The notes beneath the pieces are model-generated. The model saw only the letters and a program-made list of their open reading frames with translations. It searched no databases and was not told the DNA's origin. Of a stretch of 64,000 bases of DNA, positions 59,571 through 64,000 are shown piece after piece. Position numbers and translations under genes: made by a program. This stretch comes from Rotaria sordida (Eukaryota; Rotifera; Eurotatoria; Philodinida; Philodinidae): NCBI GenBank assembly GCA_905250125.1, contig CAJNOL010001160.1:1-64000 (forward strand). Direction: 5' to 3'. Every line of letters begins with the position of its first letter. Within the stretch, counting starts at the first letter, position 1.

Positions 59571-62500
59571 TTAACAGTAAATATAATCATCGAGATTTTC
59601 TTTTTCTTGCTTCCTATCTTTCAAAAAGAACTTAATAGTCTTGTTTTTCTTTCTTTTTTTTTGTCTTCTTTTTACTGTGAAAGATTAGTTTATATGTAAA
59701 CTTAAGATAATTTATCCCACCTCCTTTTTGTGTTACGAAATCTTATGATGTGATGAAGAAAAAAGAAAACGATTGAAAAATTTCGATATGCATACTTTAT
59801 TTTTCTTTATTTTTGTTGTTGTTGATAAAAACATGGTATTAACATTTCTAAAAGAAACTTATATATCATGAAATTGAAAAAAAAAAAACATATAAAACAA
59901 ATGAAAACAAAAGAAAAAAAATCACATAATTTTTCTCAAACAAAAAAAAAAAATTTTGAAAAAAAATCATATTACGTTTATTGTTCTTGTTCTGCTCTGT
60001 TCATTTGTTTCATCTGTTTTTTTTTTGTTTATTAGAATATCATCATAACTATTGCCGTTTCTTTTTTCTCCTTAATTATTTTTATACATATTGACAAACA
60101 TATATTAAAACAGCATAATTTTTTTTTTGTTTGCTTAACTCATGACATTCCCATCATAAAGAAAAAGCAATACCACTTTGTTTGCGGTATTCCTCTGGAA
60201 AAACTTCGACGTCTTTTTTTTTTCTATATATTTGTGTGTGTATTTCATGACGACTTATGTTGTTTATTGAATAGTATCGTTCCTTTCTACGTACTCTATA
60301 CCTGGTGATGATCCTTATTCAACATGTCTCTTAAAACTATATTTTTTTTTTTTCTATGACCATTATTAACTTTTTTTTCTGTGTGTGTCTTTCGCTCGTT
60401 TTCTTCATGTGGATGTATGATATATTATGTTCTTTCTTTTTTTTTCTTGTGTGTGGTTTGTTGTTCTTGATCATTTCGGTTTTTTTTTGGTTGTATGTGT
60501 GAAACAAAAGGGCGATTAAAAAAAAGACAGACAGAGGAAAAAGTGAAAATGAAATTAACTTTGTTGTTGTTGTTGTTGTTTCAAAGAAGATGCAGTTAAT
60601 GATATATATATATATAGTAAAATTTCTATTAAATGAATACCGTCGGAACTAGACATGTGCGAGATCAGTCCTAGTTTCAATAGCTGGAACTGGGACAAAA
60701 AGTAAAACTTTACCGAGATCGGGATCTCAGACTATATGATATCCTTAGCATTGTGATTTTTTGAGTGAAGTTTTTCGTACATAACAAATCAATTTATTAT
60801 TTTCATTCTAATATATTGTAATACAGAAAAAAACACATCATAACTATATACATGCTAATATTAAAAAAAATTAAACAGTTTCATCATTATGAATATTAAA
60901 ATATCTTTGTCATTGTCTCATTGCATTTGTTCACTAGATATCGCTTTATCATTTTTAGACAATCATCCTTTTTTTTTCGTTTGTGAATATGACTGTGAAA
61001 AGTCCTTTGATAATTCATATTTACTTGAGATCAATGATAGAGAAGCTGCCCCTTCTAGTGATCTTTTCTGATTTAGTTCACAAAATCATTTTAAATCAGT
61101 TAAAGTTTTATTTAAAAACATGATTTTATCAATTTTTTCAGTTCCTAAATGTGTTTCTTTTTCCAGTAACTGTTGCACCTGAGTAGACAGGTGCGGAATC
61201 TGGACTAAGAACATACTAAATTCACTGTGATTATCATCGTAACTACTCAAAAAGAAGCTATTGGAACCAAAGAAACTTGTTTCTGCACATCTCCAGTCGG
61301 AACTTTTGGAAAAGCGTTCACTAGCACGAGGTGTCCATCTATATGTTACTATGAAATGAAGAAGTATTTCAGAATACAAGCTTCTTTACTAGTTTTGAAG
61401 TAATTAAAGATCATATTCTATGAGATTCGTCTTCCTCCATTGTAATATTGATGAATACAAAAACTTTACTTTGTTTCACAAAGTCTTCTACTATTATTTC
61501 GGTTTGGATATATGTGAATTTGATAAAAGTTGCTCTAGAATTCATCCAAATATAATATATGAATGAATTACCACTATTTTGTACAATTGGTGTTTTAGAA
61601 TATCTACGTTATAATTTTCGTTCTGATCGAACGATTTTAAAGTGGTTTTTCTAATTCTATTCCTCTTGTAGTGTTCCACATCTACACTCTTTTTCGTTTT
61701 TATGTACAGTGATACAAAACCACCACTCCTACAGGCTAGAAAAGAAAATCAATATACGAAATACTAGAGAACTTTTTCATACAAAAAAAAGTTTATGTTT
61801 TCTTATTTCTATATTAGAGAGAAAAGGATCCGAGTACTCAAACAATAGTATGTTTACTCACTTTGTACAATAATATTTTGAAACTTACTCGATCTATAAT
61901 TCATGAATGATTGTTTTGATTTCATTCAAACTTTCAGATTAAATAGAGCTCAAACAGTTACATAAGTGATAACGATTTCAATCTTCTAACTTTTACTATT
62001 CCGAATATATTCAAATTATACTACAAAACTTACATTGACGCTTTTTCCGGAGATATCTTCAGTTAAGTCAACTGAAACATATTTTTTTCAAATATAATTT
62101 AACTCAGAAGAGTTCAATGAACAAATCTGAAGGTATTGTGAACTGTTCTTGACTACTCACTTCTCATAAAGAGCTACACAAATGACTCGAGCCTTGTTAT
62201 CGAATAAAATCAATTTAATCATTGAATTAAGCAGAAATTTAACTTTATATTATACATCTCACTTAATATTCAATGAAGTATTGGCAAAATTTTGCTGTAT
62301 AATATAGGCACAATGTATAATCAAATGTGCTACTAAAAAATTGTTTACACCTATTTTCATTTTTTCGCACCACTTGTACTAAAAAGTTGACATGCACTCA
62401 TATATATTAAGTTTTATTATGTCAAAACTTTTGAATTTTCTTTTAATACTTTGATTTTCGGTTGCTTGATAATAATTTAAATATTCTTTTTCTTTTCAAT

Positions 62501-64000
62501 CCTAAAATATTGAATAGAGAATAGAGTCCTGCGGGATAAACTTCTTCGAATTGTTCTGTAAAATCACGTTTGTGCCGTTGACTGCACTTTGTGCAGTAGT
62601 CGACTTATTACTTTTCACTCGCTTAGTAGCTGTGATAAATTTTTCTTCTCGACGCATTAGTCACGATTTACGTCAGCCACTCATTCTTCATAACTAAACA
62701 TAATTTTGAAATGTGAAAACATTTACCGAGATGGTGAGGATGTGGCAGATGTAAATCTCAAATTCTTTGTTTTTTACAACTCGGTTCCGTTGGAGGCTAT
62801 AAAAATCGGTAAAATTATAGTCAACAGCTGAAAGTTTCCTTGTATGGTCATATCGGACTCAATCTGAAAAATACCATTGATATTTCAGATGCTACATGCA
62901 ATAGTTTTCTTTTATGGTAAAAATGAATTCAACTTCATTATTTCTTAACTTGTCAGCTGAGCTAAAATATCAATACGCAACTGAAATTCATTATGGTTTC
63001 TTGTATGGGAGTTTAAGATTTAAAAATTGCAGATATCGTACGGAAGGCTGTTTTGACATTTTTTGGACTCGAATAATTAGTCATCTTTTCTAGTTAGGCT
63101 TTGCTCGAATAGCAATCCAGTTCTTTTTTTTATGTTATTTACTTAAATATTAAGATATTTGTTACAAACAAAAAGTTTCAAGTGTACGACACGTTTTGAG
63201 ATAAGAATAAAAAAATTCGAAACATTGTTTTTTTTTTCTATATTGTCCTATGGAACGAAACAAACATGATTTTTCGGAATTTAGGACACTAAAAAGAATT
63301 AAGTATAATGTTCGATTTTTCAGCTAATTTACGTTTTTGATAAATCGTTGCAAGCGTTATTATCATTGATTAATTGAATTTTTTCGTTTAATGTAAAGTC
63401 ATGTTTGTAACATCATTGTTTTCTCTGATATGTAGAGTTATAACAAGCAATGGACAGCAGTTTTAATCCTTTCTTGCCCTATGGCTCCGATAAATACCAT
63501 TTAATGAAAATTTGATTCTTTTAAACTATGAGACATTTAGAAATGGATCTTATATCAACTTAAAGTCTATATATTATGGACTTCAATTCAACAATCTGAA
63601 TCTAATCTTTATTATAAAAATAATTTCTTATGTTCATTGAATATATAAGGTTAAGGCACGTACACTATAATTCACAAGAGAAAAGCTTGTTTGTTGGATT
63701 TGATTCAATCTATTCCTGTGTATATTAGGGGCCATAAGATTGATGTTATTAAACGAATTGTCCTTCCAAACTGTCAGGTTTAGCTAAAGGCAAAAAACGG
63801 TTAATACATTAGCAAGAAATGATAAAGAGAAGTGGGAGAAAAACACGTGCACAAGTATTCATTTAAAAGAGAATAAAATAGTAATCAGGCACTATAAAAA
63901 TAATACTTAAGTTTAGAGTAGGGAAATATTCACTAATAGAGATTTTACTGTATATTTCAAAATGAAAATATAATAAATTCATAATAGAGAAAAAATATTT
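59571..64000. other. 4.4 kb without a recognised gene
   Basis: Starts with the T-rich 3' flank of TENT5. It holds a (GTT)n tract near 60560, a GC-richer degenerate patch at 60650-60735 (GGAACTGGGAC, GAGATCGGGATCTC), and an imperfect hairpin at 62577-62604. A 97-residue minus-strand frame at 61086-61379 was examined and not recognised. Any gene here would have to be made of short exons I could not identify. Confidence 0.45.
62577..62604. repeat. Imperfect hairpin
   Basis: GTTGACTGCAC and GTGCAGTAGTCGAC pair around a TTT loop, with a small bulge. It is isolated within AT-rich DNA. Function unknown. Confidence 0.6.

Noticed and set aside
61086..61379. 97-residue minus-strand open frame
   Set aside because: Moderately complex sequence, but no family match, no clear start context, and no exons joining it on either side.
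1..64000. CRISPR arrays, tRNA or rRNA genes, prokaryotic operons
   Set aside because: No regularly spaced repeats, no convincing tRNA arms or conserved rRNA blocks, and genes with many short introns. Small RNA genes could still be missed by eye.

Overview
The window looks like nuclear DNA of a small invertebrate with a compact, very AT-rich genome, most likely a bdelloid rotifer. The reasons: protein-coding genes are broken by many short GT-AG introns (mostly 50-75 bp), intergenic DNA is full of A/T runs, and one gene (33416-34456) joins a B-box-like zinc finger and coiled coil to a TLDc domain, an architecture I associate with bdelloid rotifers. The organism call is inference. No prokaryotic gene organisation, rRNA, tRNA or CRISPR array was recognised.

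Layout. 1-8972 is gene-poor and holds a complete but broken Tc1/mariner/IS630-type DNA transposon (2616-5518) with inverted repeats of more than 500 bp. 8973-17616 carries an Arf-like small GTPase (-), a secreted GH18 chitinase-like protein (+) and a Tctex1-type dynein light chain (-). 17617-22654 has no intact gene but holds a decayed relic of a JmjC gene and a ~0.9 kb foldback element. 22655-30121 is the densest part: two tandem JmjC/EF-hand genes and a LanC-like gene, head to tail, with gaps of only 141 and 181 bp and an acceptor-like site before each start codon. A broken FUT8-like fucosyltransferase pseudogene follows (30937-32343). Next come the TLDc gene (-), a decayed copy of its 5' half (about 36200-36640), a proline-rich protein gene (-) and a ten-exon matrix metalloproteinase (-, 40784-44142). 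The right third holds a DUF985-type cupin (+) and a four-exon TENT5/FAM46-type nucleotidyltransferase spread over 8.5 kb (51017-59570), then 4.4 kb with no recognised gene.

Themes. (1) Several genes act in the secretory pathway or outside the cell: chitinase, metalloproteinase, an ER-type JmjC protein ending in HDEL, and the dead FUT8. They form no single pathway. (2) The two JmjC genes show duplication and divergence: the first keeps the iron-binding H-x-D...H residues and the ER retention signal, while the second has lost all three metal ligands and the HDEL end but keeps a canonical EF-hand. A third copy is a relic. (3) Unusually long introns are explained by foldback or interspersed repeats sitting inside them (JmjC2 intron 1, metalloproteinase intron 5, TENT5 introns 1 and 3).

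Exon boundaries were derived by hand from GT/AG sites, reading frame and family alignment. They join in phase in every gene model given, but no transcript evidence was available.
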